Assembly: GCA_947500005.1 (NCBI GenBank)
Contig: CANMQJ010000020.1
Coordinates: 1 to 64,000 of the forward strand
Length of the DNA stretch: 64,000 bases
From: an uncultured Paracoccaceae bacterium
GTDB taxonomy: Bacteria; Pseudomonadota; Alphaproteobacteria; Rhodobacterales; Rhodobacteraceae
Direction of reading: 5' to 3'
The notes beneath the pieces are model-generated. The model had not been told where the DNA came from and searched no databases. It saw only the letters and a program-made list of their open reading frames with translations. Shown piece after piece: positions 1 through 8,055 of this stretch. Positions within the stretch are counted from its first letter, which is position 1. Every line of letters starts with the position of its first letter. The position numbers and the translations under genes were made by a program.

Positions 1-1703
1 GCGTAGATCACGTTGCGCTGGTCGGCCTCGTGCCCGTCCGGGCCGCCGGTGATCCGGTCGTCGCCCTCGCCGCCATTCAGCGTGTCGGCGCCGATACCGC
101 CATCCAGCACATCATCGCCCGCAAGGCCGATCAGCCGGTCATTGCCGGCAAGCCCGACCAGCGCATTGGCCGCGTCATCGCCCGCCATCTCGTCGAACCA
201 GCCGGTTCCGGTGACGTTCTCGATCCCGGTCAGCGTCTTGACGTCACCGCCGAAGATGGTCGCGAGCCCCGAGGCCAGGGTCAGTGTCAGCAGGGCGTCC
301 TGTGCGGTCAGCCCGGTCACGTTGGGCTGGGCGGTGAAATCGACCATGTCGATTCCCGCGCCCCCGTCGATCGTGTCGGAGCCGATGCCGGGGAGGATCA
401 GGTCGTCGCCGCCCAGGGCGAAGATGCGTTCCGACGCCTGCGTCCCCGACAGCACCTCGCGCTCCTCGGTGCCGGTAATGTCGGGCGGGGTGGTTTCACC
501 GGAGCCTTCGCCGACCTGGATCGTGTATTCATTGCCGAACGCGTCGAGCATGTAGCCGAAGCCGTTGGGAAAGACCGCCGCCAGATGCGCGTTCAGAGCC
601 TGACCGCCCTCGTCGGCCTCGGGGAAGGCGATCGTGCCGGTCGCCGGCGTGCCGTCGGCATTGTAGAGCCGCGCAAGCGCTTCCTGCCGGTAGGTGCTGT
701 CCCAGGAGGTGCCGATCGTGTGATAGACGATCACGTAGCTGCCATCGGCCAACGGATGAACCTGGGCATCATATTGCGTGCCGCCGCCAAAGTCGGTGTT
801 GATTATCTCGGCGGCGCGGGCCACCGAACCATCGGCGTTCAGGATCATCTGGAACAGGTCGATCCCGTCATCCTCGACCGGGCCCGGATTGCTCCAGGTC
901 ACGACCACGCGCCCGTCGTTCAGGGTGGCGGCATGGGTACGGTCCGCCGCCGGGCGGCCGGCGATGGCAGCGTTGCCGGTCTCGTCGAGCGCGATCTCGT
1001 CGCCGATCTTCGTGGCGTCTAGCCCGTAGCGGTTGAGATAGACGTTCCCGGTCTGGACGTCCTGGTGAATCACGAAAAGCGTATTGCCGGATTGCGCCAG
1101 CGAAAAGGAGGCCGGCGCCGAGGGAAGAAGGCCGCTGACGGCTTCGCCGGTCGCCTCGAACGTCGCCCGGGCGCGACCGCCGTTGCCGTCATGGATGAGC
1201 AATTCGTCCGGGCGCGTGCCATCGGCGGCCCAGACCTCGGCAAAGCCGCCGCCCTCAAGGTCAAGCGTTTCATACGCCCCCTTGAGATCGATCTTGACCA
1301 CGCCGGGCTGCGAAGGCTCGGGCGTTCCGTCGGCGGAAAAGGCGCGCATCTTGACCGAGCCCGGTGCTTGCGGCGGTGACAGGAACTGAAGGCGGGGATT
1401 GTGCTCGGCGTAATGGATGACAAAGCCGCCATCGGCCCGGCCTTCGATATGGCGGACCTCGATGGAATAGGGCAGGAAAACCCCGAAATACGTGGCGCCG
1501 GCCAGGTCCTCTTCGGTGGCGTCGGTCACGGGCCGTTCGGTCAGGACACGGTTGCCCTGGTCGTCCCATGCCGTGAAACTGGGCACTGTCTCCCCGTAGG
1601 CGGGCGGCTCGTTGATCAGGAAGACACGGTCGCCGACCTGAAAGGTTCTCGAGGCATTGGAAGTAAGATCGCGCTCTATCAGCGCGCCGAAGGAAATCGT
1701 CAT
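1..1703 (-). CDS. RTX-type calcium-binding protein, 3' end beyond window
   Basis: This is the N-terminal part (about 567 residues) of a larger protein that runs off the left edge. The start is the ATG at 1701-1703. Residues 1 to about 390 resemble the non-repetitive N-terminal region of Rhodobacteraceae RTX proteins, with blades such as DGRVVVTWSNPG and DGSYVIVYHTIG. After about residue 420 there are hemolysin-type nonapeptide repeats (GGDDLILPGIGSDTIDGGAG, GLAGNDRLIGLAGDDVLDGG), which bind calcium in this family. Such proteins are normally exported by type I secretion using a C-terminal signal, which is not visible here. No signal peptide is seen, as expected for that route. The family is clear; the enzymatic role, if any, would lie downstream and is unknown. 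Confidence 0.85.
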   Translation of the reverse strand, partial: MTISFGALIERDLTSNASRTFQVGDRVFLINEPPAYGETVPSFTAWDDQGNRVLTERPVTDATEEDLAGATYFGVFLPYSIEVRHIEGRADGGFVIHYAEHNPRLQFLSPPQAPGSVKMRAFSADGTPEPSQPGVVKIDLKGAYETLDLEGGGFAEVWAADGTRPDELLIHDGNGGRARATFEATGEAVSGLLPSAPASFSLAQSGNTLFVIHQDVQTGNVYLNRYGLDATKIGDEIALDETGNAAIAGRPAADRTHAATLNDGRVVVTWSNPGPVEDDGIDLFQMILNADGSVARAAEIINTDFGGGTQYDAQVHPLADGSYVIVYHTIGTSWDSTYRQEALARLYNADGTPATGTIAFPEADEGGQALNAHLAAVFPNGFGYMLDAFGNEYTIQVGEGSGETTPPDITGTEEREVLSGTQASERIFALGGDDLILPGIGSDTIDGGAGIDMVDFTAQPNVTGLTAQDALLTLTLASGLATIFGGDVKTLTGIENVTGTGWFDEMAGDDAANALVGLAGNDRLIGLAGDDVLDGGIGADTLNGGEGDDRITGGPDGHEADQRNVIY

Positions 1704-1915
1704 GGTGTCTATACACTCTCGGTCTGCCGGCAATACGAAATTGTAAGCGGGCCGGTCCGGCATTCCGTCCGCGCTTGTGCACTGGGGACACGGGATGCAG
1801 GCAGAGGGTTTCGGCTCATCCGAACAGTCATGAAATGATGGCCTGCTGCCGGAGATTTACCCGAAACGGGTTGCGGATCAAGTGCTTGATGGTGGAGCGC
1901 AGGCGCGCAGAGCCG

Positions 1916-2392
1916 TTACTCCAGAGTGGCGTCGAACTCGATCAGGTTCTGGCCTTCCTCGGTGGTGGGCGCGACGATTATCCTGGCATTGGCGATCCCC
2001 GGGCCCGAGAACTCGATGGACTGGTCGAGCAACTCGCCTTCGGAACGGGTCGCGCGATAGCCGCTGGCATTCAGGCTCTCCTCCCATCTTGCGAGCAGAT
2101 CCCGGCCATCCGCGCCGGTCGCGATCGAGAACATGCGAACGCCGGACCCGATGGCGCGGTCGGCCACGATCTCGGTATCGTCGGGGAAGGTGAGAACGTC
2201 GGGGATCCAGTCCTGCAGCGCCTCGTCGGCGTGAACGATCGCGGCCGCGCCCAGCATGATGACGGCAGCAAGGATCAGTCCCTGACCGGCAGCCTCGCGA
2301 CTGCTTTCCGCAGGAGAAGGGCCAGGGCGAGTAGGGCGGGGACGAACGGGGCGGAGCCGGGCCGCAGGCTGATCGTACTCATGTTCAGTCAC
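1916..2392 (-). CDS. Small membrane-anchored protein of unknown function
   Basis: The frame encodes 158 residues if the GTG at 2390-2392 is the start. About 35 Pro/Arg-rich residues are followed by a hydrophobic segment (LILAAVIMLGAAAIVHA), which would anchor or export it. A soluble tail of about 105 residues follows, containing GSGVRMFSIATGADGRDLLA and ending IEFDATLE. No known domain is recognised. The N-terminus is doubtful: no strong ribosome binding site precedes the GTG, and the Pro/Arg-rich stretch overlaps another short frame that itself looks hydrophobic. Translation may really begin at the internal ATG in VIMLGAA. It sits alone between the RTX gene and tRNA-Tyr. Confidence 0.55.
   Translation of the reverse strand: MTEHEYDQPAARLRPVRPRPTRPGPSPAESSREAAGQGLILAAVIMLGAAAIVHADEALQDWIPDVLTFPDDTEIVADRAIGSGVRMFSIATGADGRDLLARWEESLNASGYRATRSEGELLDQSIEFSGPGIANARIIVAPTTEEGQNLIEFDATLE
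2275..2382 (-). CDS. Possible 35-residue membrane peptide overlapping the previous gene
   Basis: An ATG at 2380-2382 opens a 35-codon frame with a hydrophobic core (FVPALLALALLLR) and a basic tail ending RLPVRD. It lies wholly inside the 5' part of the 158-residue gene in another frame, and its stop is just before that gene's hydrophobic segment. It could be a small membrane peptide coupled to the next gene, or it could mean the longer gene starts internally. No convincing ribosome binding site is present. This is a weak call. Confidence 0.25.
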   Translation of the reverse strand: MSTISLRPGSAPFVPALLALALLLRKAVARLPVRD

Positions 2393-2489
2393 TTATCCGG
2401 GCAGCCGGAAAAACAAGCACATGAGCAAAGAGCTGCCGGAGCGAGCGTGTGCAAAGCGGAACTGAACATGGCGGAATAGTCGGGGAGAA

Positions 2490-2573
2490 TGGTGGGCGAC
2501 CCTGGAATCGAACCAGGCGTGCGTCTCCGCGAGGGAGTTACAGTCCCCTGCCACACCTTGCGGCCTGTCGCCC
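2490..2573 (-). tRNA. tRNA-Tyr (GUA)
   Basis: The minus strand reads GGGCGAC at the 5' end and GTCGCCC-A-CCA at the 3' end, giving a seven-pair acceptor stem with encoded CCA. The anticodon loop reads CTGTAAC (anticodon GTA). There is a long variable arm, as in bacterial tRNA-Tyr, and the T arm contains GGTTCGATTCC. Just upstream on the same strand (2577-2595) is a perfect 8-bp hairpin, GTCAGGCG-CAA-CGCCTGAC, without a T tract. Confidence 0.93.
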
Positions 2574-2693
2574 ACTGTCAGGCGTTGCGCCTGACGTGGA
2601 GGCGTGATTACTAGCGCGTCAAAGGAGCGTCAACCGGAAAAATTCCGGTTCCGCGCAGAAACCCGCGAGCACAAGCGCGAAGGGAAAATCGGC

Positions 2694-3467
2694 ATGAAGA
2701 AACCCAGGTGGGTGATCGACAAGGAGCAAGCCAAAAAGGCCGCGGCGGCCGAAACCGTGTGGCTTTTCGGGCTGCATGCAGTGCGCGATGCGCTTGTGAA
2801 CCCGCGGCGCGAAAAGCTGCGCCTGATCGTGACGCCCAATGCACAGGCAAAGCTGGCGGAGGCGATCGAGGCCGCTGGAATTGCGCCCGAGGTGGCGGAC
2901 CCGCGCAGGTTCACCGCACCGATCGATCCCGGCTCGGTCCACCAGGGGGCGGCGCTGGAGGTCAAGCCGCTGGACTGGGGCAGCCTCGAGGAGGTGTGCA
3001 TCGGGGCGGAGCGGCCGCGGGTCATCCTGCTCGACCGGGTGACGGACCCGCATAACGTGGGCGCGATCCTGCGCTCGGCCGAAGTGCTGGGCGCGAGCGC
3101 GGTGATCGGCACGCGGCACCATTCGGCGCCCGAGACGGGCGCGCTGGCCAAGACGGCGAGCGGTGCGCTGGAGCGGCAGCCCTATCTGCGGGTGCGCAAC
3201 CTGGCGGAGGCCATCGGGGCGCTGCAGAACATGGGTTACCTGGTGCTGGGCCTCGATGGCGAGGCGGAGGTGACGCTGGAGGCCGCGCTGGATGGGCAGG
3301 GCGATCGTCCCCTGGCGCTGGTTCTGGGGGCCGAGGGGCCGGGCTTGCGGCAGAAGACGAAGGAGACGGTCGATCGTTTGGTCAAGATCGACGCGGCGGG
3401 GGGATTCGGTTCGCTCAACGTCTCCAACGCGGCGGCGATCGCCCTATATGCAAGCCAGAGGGCATAG
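2694..3467 (+). CDS. rlmB: 23S rRNA (guanosine-2'-O)-methyltransferase RlmB-type
   Basis: This 257-residue SPOUT/TrmH-family methyltransferase is expected to 2'-O-methylate a guanosine of 23S rRNA using SAM. The N-terminal substrate-binding part contains ETVWLFGLHAVRDAL. The knotted catalytic part carries the three family motifs: DRVTDPHNVGAILRSAEVLG (motif 1), LALVLGAEGPGLR (motif 2) and GGFGSLNVSNAAAIALY (motif 3). I start it at the ATG at 2694 (MKKPRWVID), preceded by an AAGGG at suitable distance. An in-frame GTG at 2604 would add a charged, unlikely leader. The stop lies 9 bases before the next start, so the two genes are probably cotranscribed. Confidence 0.9.
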   Translation: MKKPRWVIDKEQAKKAAAAETVWLFGLHAVRDALVNPRREKLRLIVTPNAQAKLAEAIEAAGIAPEVADPRRFTAPIDPGSVHQGAALEVKPLDWGSLEEVCIGAERPRVILLDRVTDPHNVGAILRSAEVLGASAVIGTRHHSAPETGALAKTASGALERQPYLRVRNLAEAIGALQNMGYLVLGLDGEAEVTLEAALDGQGDRPLALVLGAEGPGLRQKTKETVDRLVKIDAAGGFGSLNVSNAAAIALYASQRA

Positions 3468-3476
3468 GAGGGGACC

Positions 3477-3773
3477 ATTCCGGGACCGACCAAGATCGCG
3501 ACCTGCTGCTATTGCGGGACACGGGCGGCGCTGGTGCTGCGCGGGCAGGATCGGCACGAGCTGAGCTGTTCGGCCTGCGGCGCGCCGCTGCACGAGATGA
3601 AGATGCTGCCGCAGGCGGCGCCGCGCAAGATGCCCCGGCCGGAGCGGGGACCGGATCCCTACAGGGGCAAGAAGGCGAAACCTGTGAAGCGGAAGAAGGT
3701 GAAAAGGCGCAAGAGCCTTTTCGCCAAGGTCCTCGAAGAGGCCTGGGACGTGGTCGAGGATATTTTTGACTGA
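3477..3773 (+). CDS. Zinc-ribbon protein with likely ATT start codon
   Basis: The frame opens right after the rlmB stop and encodes 98 residues. It has two CxxC knuckles (CCYC near residue 10 and CSAC near residue 30), a basic Lys/Arg-rich middle (KKAKPVKRKKVKRRK) and an acidic end (EEAWDVVEDIFD), so a small zinc-ribbon, possibly nucleic-acid-binding, protein. Between the in-frame stop and the first CxxC there is no ATG, GTG or TTG. The only start that keeps both knuckles next to a ribosome binding site is ATT at 3477, preceded by GGAGGGGACC. The first available GTG (3534) would lose the first CxxC. The family is otherwise unknown to me. Confidence 0.7.
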   Translation: MPGPTKIATCCYCGTRAALVLRGQDRHELSCSACGAPLHEMKMLPQAAPRKMPRPERGPDPYRGKKAKPVKRKKVKRRKSLFAKVLEEAWDVVEDIFD

Positions 3774-3842
3774 TCCTTTTTCACGCAGGGTGCCGCGGCG
3801 ATCACATCCCCGTCAGGGGGGCTTTCACGCGGGGCGGAGAGG

Positions 3843-3859
3843 ATGCACATTCAGTGCAT
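3843..3859. promoter_or_regulatory. Inverted repeat ATGCAC-N5-GTGCAT, possible operator
   Basis: This is a perfect 6-bp inverted repeat with a 5-base spacer (ATGCACATTCAGTGCAT), ending 18 bases before the ATG of the YHS-domain gene. The position suits a dimeric repressor. I do not recognise the regulator. Confidence 0.35.
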
Positions 3860-3877
3860 TCCACCCATAGGAGACCC

Positions 3878-4327
3878 ATGTTCGACCGCCGCCAGATATT
3901 GACCGGGTTTGCTGCCCTGTTGCTTGCCGCCGCTCCGCTTCGTGCCGATGAGCAGGTCTTCTATGCCCCTGGCGGTGCCGCGCTGGACGGGTATGACGTG
4001 GTCGAATATTTCCGCTCCGGCGAGGCGCGGCGTGGATCCTCCGCCCATGTCGTGATGTGGAAAGGGGTGGAGTGGCATTTCACCAGCGCTGCGAATCGGG
4101 AGGCGTTCGAGGCGAATCCCCGCGCCTATGCGCCCCAGTTCGGAGGTTACTGCGCCTATGCCGTTGCAAATGGCTATACCGCCGCGACGGACCCGCACGC
4201 TTGGCATATCGTTGATGGCAAACTGTATTTGACCCATTCGGCCCGGGCCGATGCGTTGTGGCGGCAGGACATGGCAGGCAATATCGCCCGGGCCGTGACG
4301 CACTGGCCCGACGTATTGTTCAAGTGA
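3878..4327 (+). CDS. Secreted YHS-domain protein
   Basis: 149 residues. The start ATG at 3878 follows a good ribosome binding site (AGGAGA). An N-terminal signal peptide (RRQILTGFAALLLAAAPLRA) is followed by a YHS-type core: DGYDVVEYF, WHFTSAANREAFEANPRAYA and GGYCAYAVANGY. YHS domains are small, often metal-associated modules related to TRASH domains. In Rhodobacteraceae such exported single-domain proteins are common but their role is unknown. It stands alone, behind a perfect inverted repeat that could be its operator. Confidence 0.8.
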   Translation: MFDRRQILTGFAALLLAAAPLRADEQVFYAPGGAALDGYDVVEYFRSGEARRGSSAHVVMWKGVEWHFTSAANREAFEANPRAYAPQFGGYCAYAVANGYTAATDPHAWHIVDGKLYLTHSARADALWRQDMAGNIARAVTHWPDVLFK

Positions 4328-4394
4328 TCGGCGTCATTCCGCCGATTGCCCAGAAGTCACCAAAAAAATGACACGACCCCCTTTTTTGTCCATG

Positions 4395-4502
4395 ATCCAT
4401 GCCTAAATGTCACAGTGACCGCGGATCTTGGAACCTCCGCGGGTCATTTCACTGTCCCTCGTTCCATACCTCGCGCCCGGATACGTTCCGGGCGCTTTTT
4501 TC
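4395..4502 (+). ncRNA. Candidate small RNA with intrinsic terminator
   Basis: The 210 bases between the YHS and CoA-binding genes hold consecutive foldable segments. GTCAC-A-GTGAC is followed by GACCGCGGA pairing with TCCGCGGGTC around a TCTTGGAACC loop, an unpaired pyrimidine-rich stretch, and a strong terminator. The terminator sits too far from the YHS stop to be only its 3' end, and just before the next gene's start. An independent RNA of about 100 nt, or a leader that ends early, would fit. The 5' end and promoter are not defined. Confidence 0.4.
4473..4502 (+). terminator. Rho-independent terminator
   Basis: A 9-bp perfect stem (GCGCCCGGA / TCCGGGCGC) with a 5-base loop is followed by TTTTTTCTTT. 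It lies about 37 bases before the ATG of the CoA-binding protein gene, so it ends upstream transcription. Confidence 0.85.
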
Positions 4503-4538
4503 TTTCGGGGGTACAGGGCTTTGGATAAAGTGCGGCCC

Positions 4539-5009
4539 ATGGCCGATTATTCCGATGATTTCCTCAAGACGATCCTGAAACGCAGCAAGGTCATCGCGGT
4601 GGTTGGTTTCTCGCTCAACCCGGTGCGACCGAGCTACTACGTGGCGCGATATCTCTCGCTCAAGGGCTACCGGGTGATTCCGGTCAATCCGGGCCATGCC
4701 GGTGTGCCGCTCTTCGGCGAGACCGTCCGCGCGAGCTTGTCGGAAATCGATGCGCCGGTGGACATGGTGGACATCTTCCGCCGGTCCGAGGCGGTGCCGC
4801 CCATCGTGGATGAGGCGCTTGAGGCGCTGCCGGGGCTGAAGACGGTCTGGATGCAGATCGGGGTAGAACATGCCGAGGCGGCAGCGAAGGCCGAGGCGCG
4901 CGGGGTGGACGTGGTGATGAACCGGTGCCCCAAGATCGAGTATCAGCGCCTGTTTGGTGAATTGCGCATGGGCGGTTTCGCCACCGGCATCATTTCGTCG
5001 AAACTGTGA
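4539..5009 (+). CDS. CoA-binding domain protein (YccU type)
   Basis: 156 residues forming one Rossmann-like CoA-binding domain, similar to the N-terminal domain of succinyl-CoA synthetase alpha. Visible features are KVIAVVGFSLNPVRPSYYVA (nucleotide loop), the strand GYRVIPVNPG, and the conserved end MNRCPKIEY. The start is the ATG at 4539 (MADYSDDFLK). The family is widespread and its cellular substrate is not established. A strong terminator lies directly upstream, so it needs its own promoter. It is convergent with the lipoprotein gene, with only 3 bases between the stops. Confidence 0.85.
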   Translation: MADYSDDFLKTILKRSKVIAVVGFSLNPVRPSYYVARYLSLKGYRVIPVNPGHAGVPLFGETVRASLSEIDAPVDMVDIFRRSEAVPPIVDEALEALPGLKTVWMQIGVEHAEAAAKAEARGVDVVMNRCPKIEYQRLFGELRMGGFATGIISSKL

Positions 5010-5012
5010 CGC

Positions 5013-5600
5013 CTACTGGGTCAGGCGGGCCTGTCGCCTGGCGCGCTCCTCGACGATGGCGTTGAGAACCTCGGTCCGGGGCCGCCAGTTGTAATCCTCG
5101 TCGGTGCGCACGGGGGCCCAGACCAGAGTCCCGCTTTCGCGCCATCCATCGACCACGATCCCGTCGAATATGCTTTGCCCGCGCGCCGACAGGATCGGAG
5201 CGCTGTGGCTGACATGGAAGGAGGTGCGCGGTGGCGCGATGGCGCGGTGAATGTAGAGGGTGCGGAAATGTTCGTGCCGCAGGCGCGCTTCGATATCGTC
5301 GGCCCAGTGGACGCAGAGGCCGCGTTCGCGAATGCCGCTATTGACCTTGGCGTTGTGGATCAGCGGTGGGTCGGTGACCTTGTACTGCACCCGCAGATCG
5401 GCGGCATATTCATGAGAGATACGCGCGGCGCGGGCGGCCTCCTCGGGGTCGACGGACGGGTCCAGCGCGATGAGGGCACGTGTCATCCCGTCAATGCTGG
5501 GTTGCGAGACGGCTGCGCGCGTGACCTGCGATGGGTCCGAACATGCAGCCAGCGACGCCAGTGCCACCAGCCCAAGCGAAAATGCGCGACGGTTGATCAT
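5013..5600 (-). CDS. Lipoprotein of unknown function
   Basis: 195 residues. The ATG at 5598-5600 begins MINRRAFSLGLVALASLAAC, a typical lipoprotein signal with the lipobox LAAC, so the mature protein should be anchored at Cys20. The body has no recognised domain; notable stretches are ALDPSVDPEEAARAARISHE and NWRPRTEVLNAIVEE. It follows hisE on the same strand after about 60 bases and may be read from the his transcript, although the relation to histidine synthesis is probably only positional. Confidence 0.75.
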   Translation of the reverse strand: MINRRAFSLGLVALASLAACSDPSQVTRAAVSQPSIDGMTRALIALDPSVDPEEAARAARISHEYAADLRVQYKVTDPPLIHNAKVNSGIRERGLCVHWADDIEARLRHEHFRTLYIHRAIAPPRTSFHVSHSAPILSARGQSIFDGIVVDGWRESGTLVWAPVRTDEDYNWRPRTEVLNAIVEERARRQARLTQ

Positions 5601-5662
5601 CTGCGTTGTCCTGCCTCTGCGTCTTGCCCTTGCGAATATCCTAGCGGCGGGGAAGGGGCGTT

Positions 5663-5974
5663 TCAATCGCGGGCGGCTTTCTCGGCCAGTCCGCTCTGGC
5701 CCTGTCGCCGGGCGAGTTCGGCCAGCACGTCATCGAACGCGACGTCGCGCGCGGCAAGCATGACGAGCAGGTGATAGAGCACATCGGCTGCTTCGGAGGT
5801 CAGGCGGTCGCGGTCGCCCTTCACCGCCTCGATGATGGCCTCGACGGCCTCCTCCCCGAATTTCTCGGCCGCTTTCTCTGGGCCTTTTGCAAGCAGCTTG
5901 GCGGTCCAGCTGCTGTCGGGATCGGCGGATTTGCGGGCCTCGATCATGGCGGCGAGGTCGTGCAGGATGCTCAT
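5663..5974 (-). CDS. hisE: Phosphoribosyl-ATP pyrophosphatase
   Basis: 103 residues, normal size for stand-alone HisE. The enzyme cleaves PRPP-linked ATP (PR-ATP) to PR-AMP and pyrophosphate, step 2 of histidine synthesis. The MazG-like all-alpha fold shows the metal-binding pattern KFGEEAVEAIIEA and SEAADVLYHLLVML with its conserved acidic residues. It lies 7 bases behind hisF on the same strand, consistent with one transcript hisF-hisE. Confidence 0.93.
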   Translation of the reverse strand: MSILHDLAAMIEARKSADPDSSWTAKLLAKGPEKAAEKFGEEAVEAIIEAVKGDRDRLTSEAADVLYHLLVMLAARDVAFDDVLAELARRQGQSGLAEKAARD

Positions 5975-5981
5975 GTCAGCC

Positions 5982-6743
5982 TCAGTTCAGTCGCATGGGG
6001 ATGCCGGCGGCGGCCATGTGTTCCTTGGCCTCGCGGATGGTGAAATCGCCGAAATGAAAGATCGAGGCGGCGAGCACGGCGCTGGCGCCGCCCTCGGTCA
6101 CGCCCTCGACCAGGTGATCGAGCGTGCCGACGCCCCCCGAAGCGATCACCGGCACGTCGACCGCATCCGAGATCGCGCGGGTCAGCGGCAGGTTGAAGCC
6201 CGAGCGCGTGCCGTCGCGATCCATCGAGGTCAACAGGATCTCGCCCGCGCCCTTTGCGGTCACGGTCCTTGCGAATTCCACGGCGTCGATGCCGGTGGGG
6301 CGTCGCCCACCATGGGTGAAGATCTCCCACCGGCCTGGCTCCACCGTCTTGGCGTCGATGGCGCAGACGATGCATTGCGCGCCGAAGCGGTCCGCGGCCT
6401 GGGCCACAACGTCGGGGTTCGCCACGGCGGCGGAGTTGAAGCTGACCTTGTCGGCGCCCGCCAGCAGCAGGGCGCGCACATCCTCATGCGTGCGCACGCC
6501 GCCGCCCACGGTGAGCGGGATATAGCATTGCTCGGCCGTGCGGCAGACCACGTCATACATCGTGCCGCGGTTTTCATGCGTGGCATGGATGTCGAGAAAA
6601 CACAGCTCGTCCGCGCCGGCCGCATCATAGGCCTTGGCCGACTCCACCGGGTCGCCCGCATCGCGCAGGTCCACGAAATTGACGCCCTTGACGACACGGC
6701 CATCTGCCACGTCGAGGCAGGGGATGATGCGGGTCTTGAGCAT
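5982..6743 (-). CDS. hisF: Imidazole glycerol phosphate synthase cyclase subunit
   Basis: 253 residues, a (beta/alpha)8 barrel. With HisH it converts PRFAR and ammonia into imidazole glycerol phosphate and AICAR. The first strand carries catalytic Asp11 in RIIPCLDVADGRVVKG; the opposite catalytic Asp is in TSMDRDGT; phosphate-binding loops appear as LTVGGGVRT and VIASGGVG. The start is the ATG at 6741-6743 (MLKTRIIPC), as in relatives; upstream in-frame ATGs would add a non-conserved leader. It precedes hisE on the minus strand. Confidence 0.95.
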   Translation of the reverse strand: MLKTRIIPCLDVADGRVVKGVNFVDLRDAGDPVESAKAYDAAGADELCFLDIHATHENRGTMYDVVCRTAEQCYIPLTVGGGVRTHEDVRALLLAGADKVSFNSAAVANPDVVAQAADRFGAQCIVCAIDAKTVEPGRWEIFTHGGRRPTGIDAVEFARTVTAKGAGEILLTSMDRDGTRSGFNLPLTRAISDAVDVPVIASGGVGTLDHLVEGVTEGGASAVLAASIFHFGDFTIREAKEHMAAAGIPMRLN

Positions 6744-6883
6744 GGGGTGGTCCTTCAACTGCATCGCCTCCTTGCCGCAGCGGGGCGGGAAATGCAATCG
6801 CGCGGAACTTCACGCAGACGTGCGGGGTTCAACCTGTCGGGATGTGCGATGCTGGTCGCGTCCCGGACGCAAGGAGAATACCG

Positions 6884-7336
6884 ATGAAGCCTCTGATGAG
6901 TTTTGCCGCGGCACTTGTCGTTTTCGCCGCGCCCGCGCTGGCCGATGACGACCTGATGCGGGTCGAGGCGCAGGGCGATGTGCCCTCCGTCATGGATGCG
7001 CTGGTCGCCGCTGTCGAAGGGGCGGGCGCGACCATCTTTGCCCGTGTCGATCATGCCGAGGGCGCGCAGGGCGCGGGGATGGAGCTCGCGCCCGCGCAGG
7101 TGCTGATCTTCGGCAATCCCAAGCTGGGCACCCAGGCGATGCAGGCCGATCCCGAGGCGGGGCTGTTCCTGCCGATGAAGGTCCTGGTCTACGCGAAGGA
7201 CGGGCAGACCTGGCTGGTCTACCAGGATCCCGAGGAGATGCTGGAGGATCTCGCCGGCATCGACGACGACGCCGCATATCTGGACCAGATGGCCGCCGCG
7301 TTGCAGAAGCTGACCGCCGCGGCCGCTGGCGGCTAG
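6884..7336 (+). CDS. Secreted DUF302 protein
   Basis: 150 residues. The ATG at 6884 is preceded by AAGGAG. A signal peptide (MSFAAALVVFAAPALA) is followed by a DUF302 domain, recognisable from IFARVDHAEGAQGAGMELAP and VLIFGNPKLGTQAMQADPEA, then PMKVLVYAKDGQTWLVYQDP. DUF302 proteins form small alpha/beta sandwiches of unknown biochemical role. It is on the opposite strand inside the his cluster, and its stop overlaps the hisA stop by 3 bases (convergent). Confidence 0.85.
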   Translation: MKPLMSFAAALVVFAAPALADDDLMRVEAQGDVPSVMDALVAAVEGAGATIFARVDHAEGAQGAGMELAPAQVLIFGNPKLGTQAMQADPEAGLFLPMKVLVYAKDGQTWLVYQDPEEMLEDLAGIDDDAAYLDQMAAALQKLTAAAAGG

Positions 7337-8055
7337 CGCTTGAGTGCCGCCAGGGCCACGCGCAGGTCGAGCGCCCCGTCATAGAGCGCGCGTCCCGAGA
7401 TGGCGCCATTCAGATCCGCCCCGCAATCGCGCAGCGCGATCAGGTCCTCCAGCGAGGAGACGCCGCCGGAGGCGATCACCGGGATCTCGACCGCGCGGGC
7501 CAGCTCGGCGGTGGCCTGCACATTGGGCCCCTGCATTGCGCCGTCGCGGTTGATGTCGGTATAGATGATGGCTGCGACGCCCGCATCCTCGAAGCTGCGG
7601 GCAAGATCGGTGACCATCACGTCGGTCTCCTCGGCCCAGCCCTTGGTCGCTACGCGCCCGTCGCGCGCATCGATGCCCACCGCGACCTTGCCCGGAAAGG
7701 CACGCGCCGCCTCGCGCACGAGATCTGGGTTCTCCACGGCGACCGTGCCCAGGATCACCCGCGCCAGCCCTCGGTCGAGCCAGCGCTCGATCGTGGCCAT
7801 GTCGCGGATCCCGCCGCCCAGCTGGGCGGGCACGGGGCAGGCGGCAAGGATCGCCTCGACCGGGGCGGCATTGACCGGCTCGCCCGCGAAAGCGCCGTTG
7901 AGATCCACGAGATGCAGCCATTCGCAGCCCGCCTCGACAAAGGAACGGGCCTGCGCGGCCGGGTCGTCGTTGAAGACGGTGGCCTTTTCCATCTCGCCGC
8001 GCAGAAGGCGCACGGCCTGGCCGTCCTTGAGGTCGATGGCGGGGTAGAGGATCAT
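7333..8055 (-). CDS. hisA: ProFAR isomerase (HisA)
   Basis: 240 residues, a (beta/alpha)8 barrel paralogous to HisF. It catalyses the Amadori rearrangement of ProFAR to PRFAR in histidine synthesis. Seen are YPAIDLKDGQAVRLLRGE with catalytic Asp8, the phosphate loop AQLGGGIRD, TDINRDGAMQG with the second catalytic Asp, and VIASGGVSS. The start is the ATG at 8053-8055 (MILYPAIDL). It lies between hisH and hisF on the minus strand, separated from each by a plus-strand gene, so it probably has its own promoter or depends on antisense-overlapped read-through. Confidence 0.95.
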   Translation of the reverse strand: MILYPAIDLKDGQAVRLLRGEMEKATVFNDDPAAQARSFVEAGCEWLHLVDLNGAFAGEPVNAAPVEAILAACPVPAQLGGGIRDMATIERWLDRGLARVILGTVAVENPDLVREAARAFPGKVAVGIDARDGRVATKGWAEETDVMVTDLARSFEDAGVAAIIYTDINRDGAMQGPNVQATAELARAVEIPVIASGGVSSLEDLIALRDCGADLNGAISGRALYDGALDLRVALAALKR

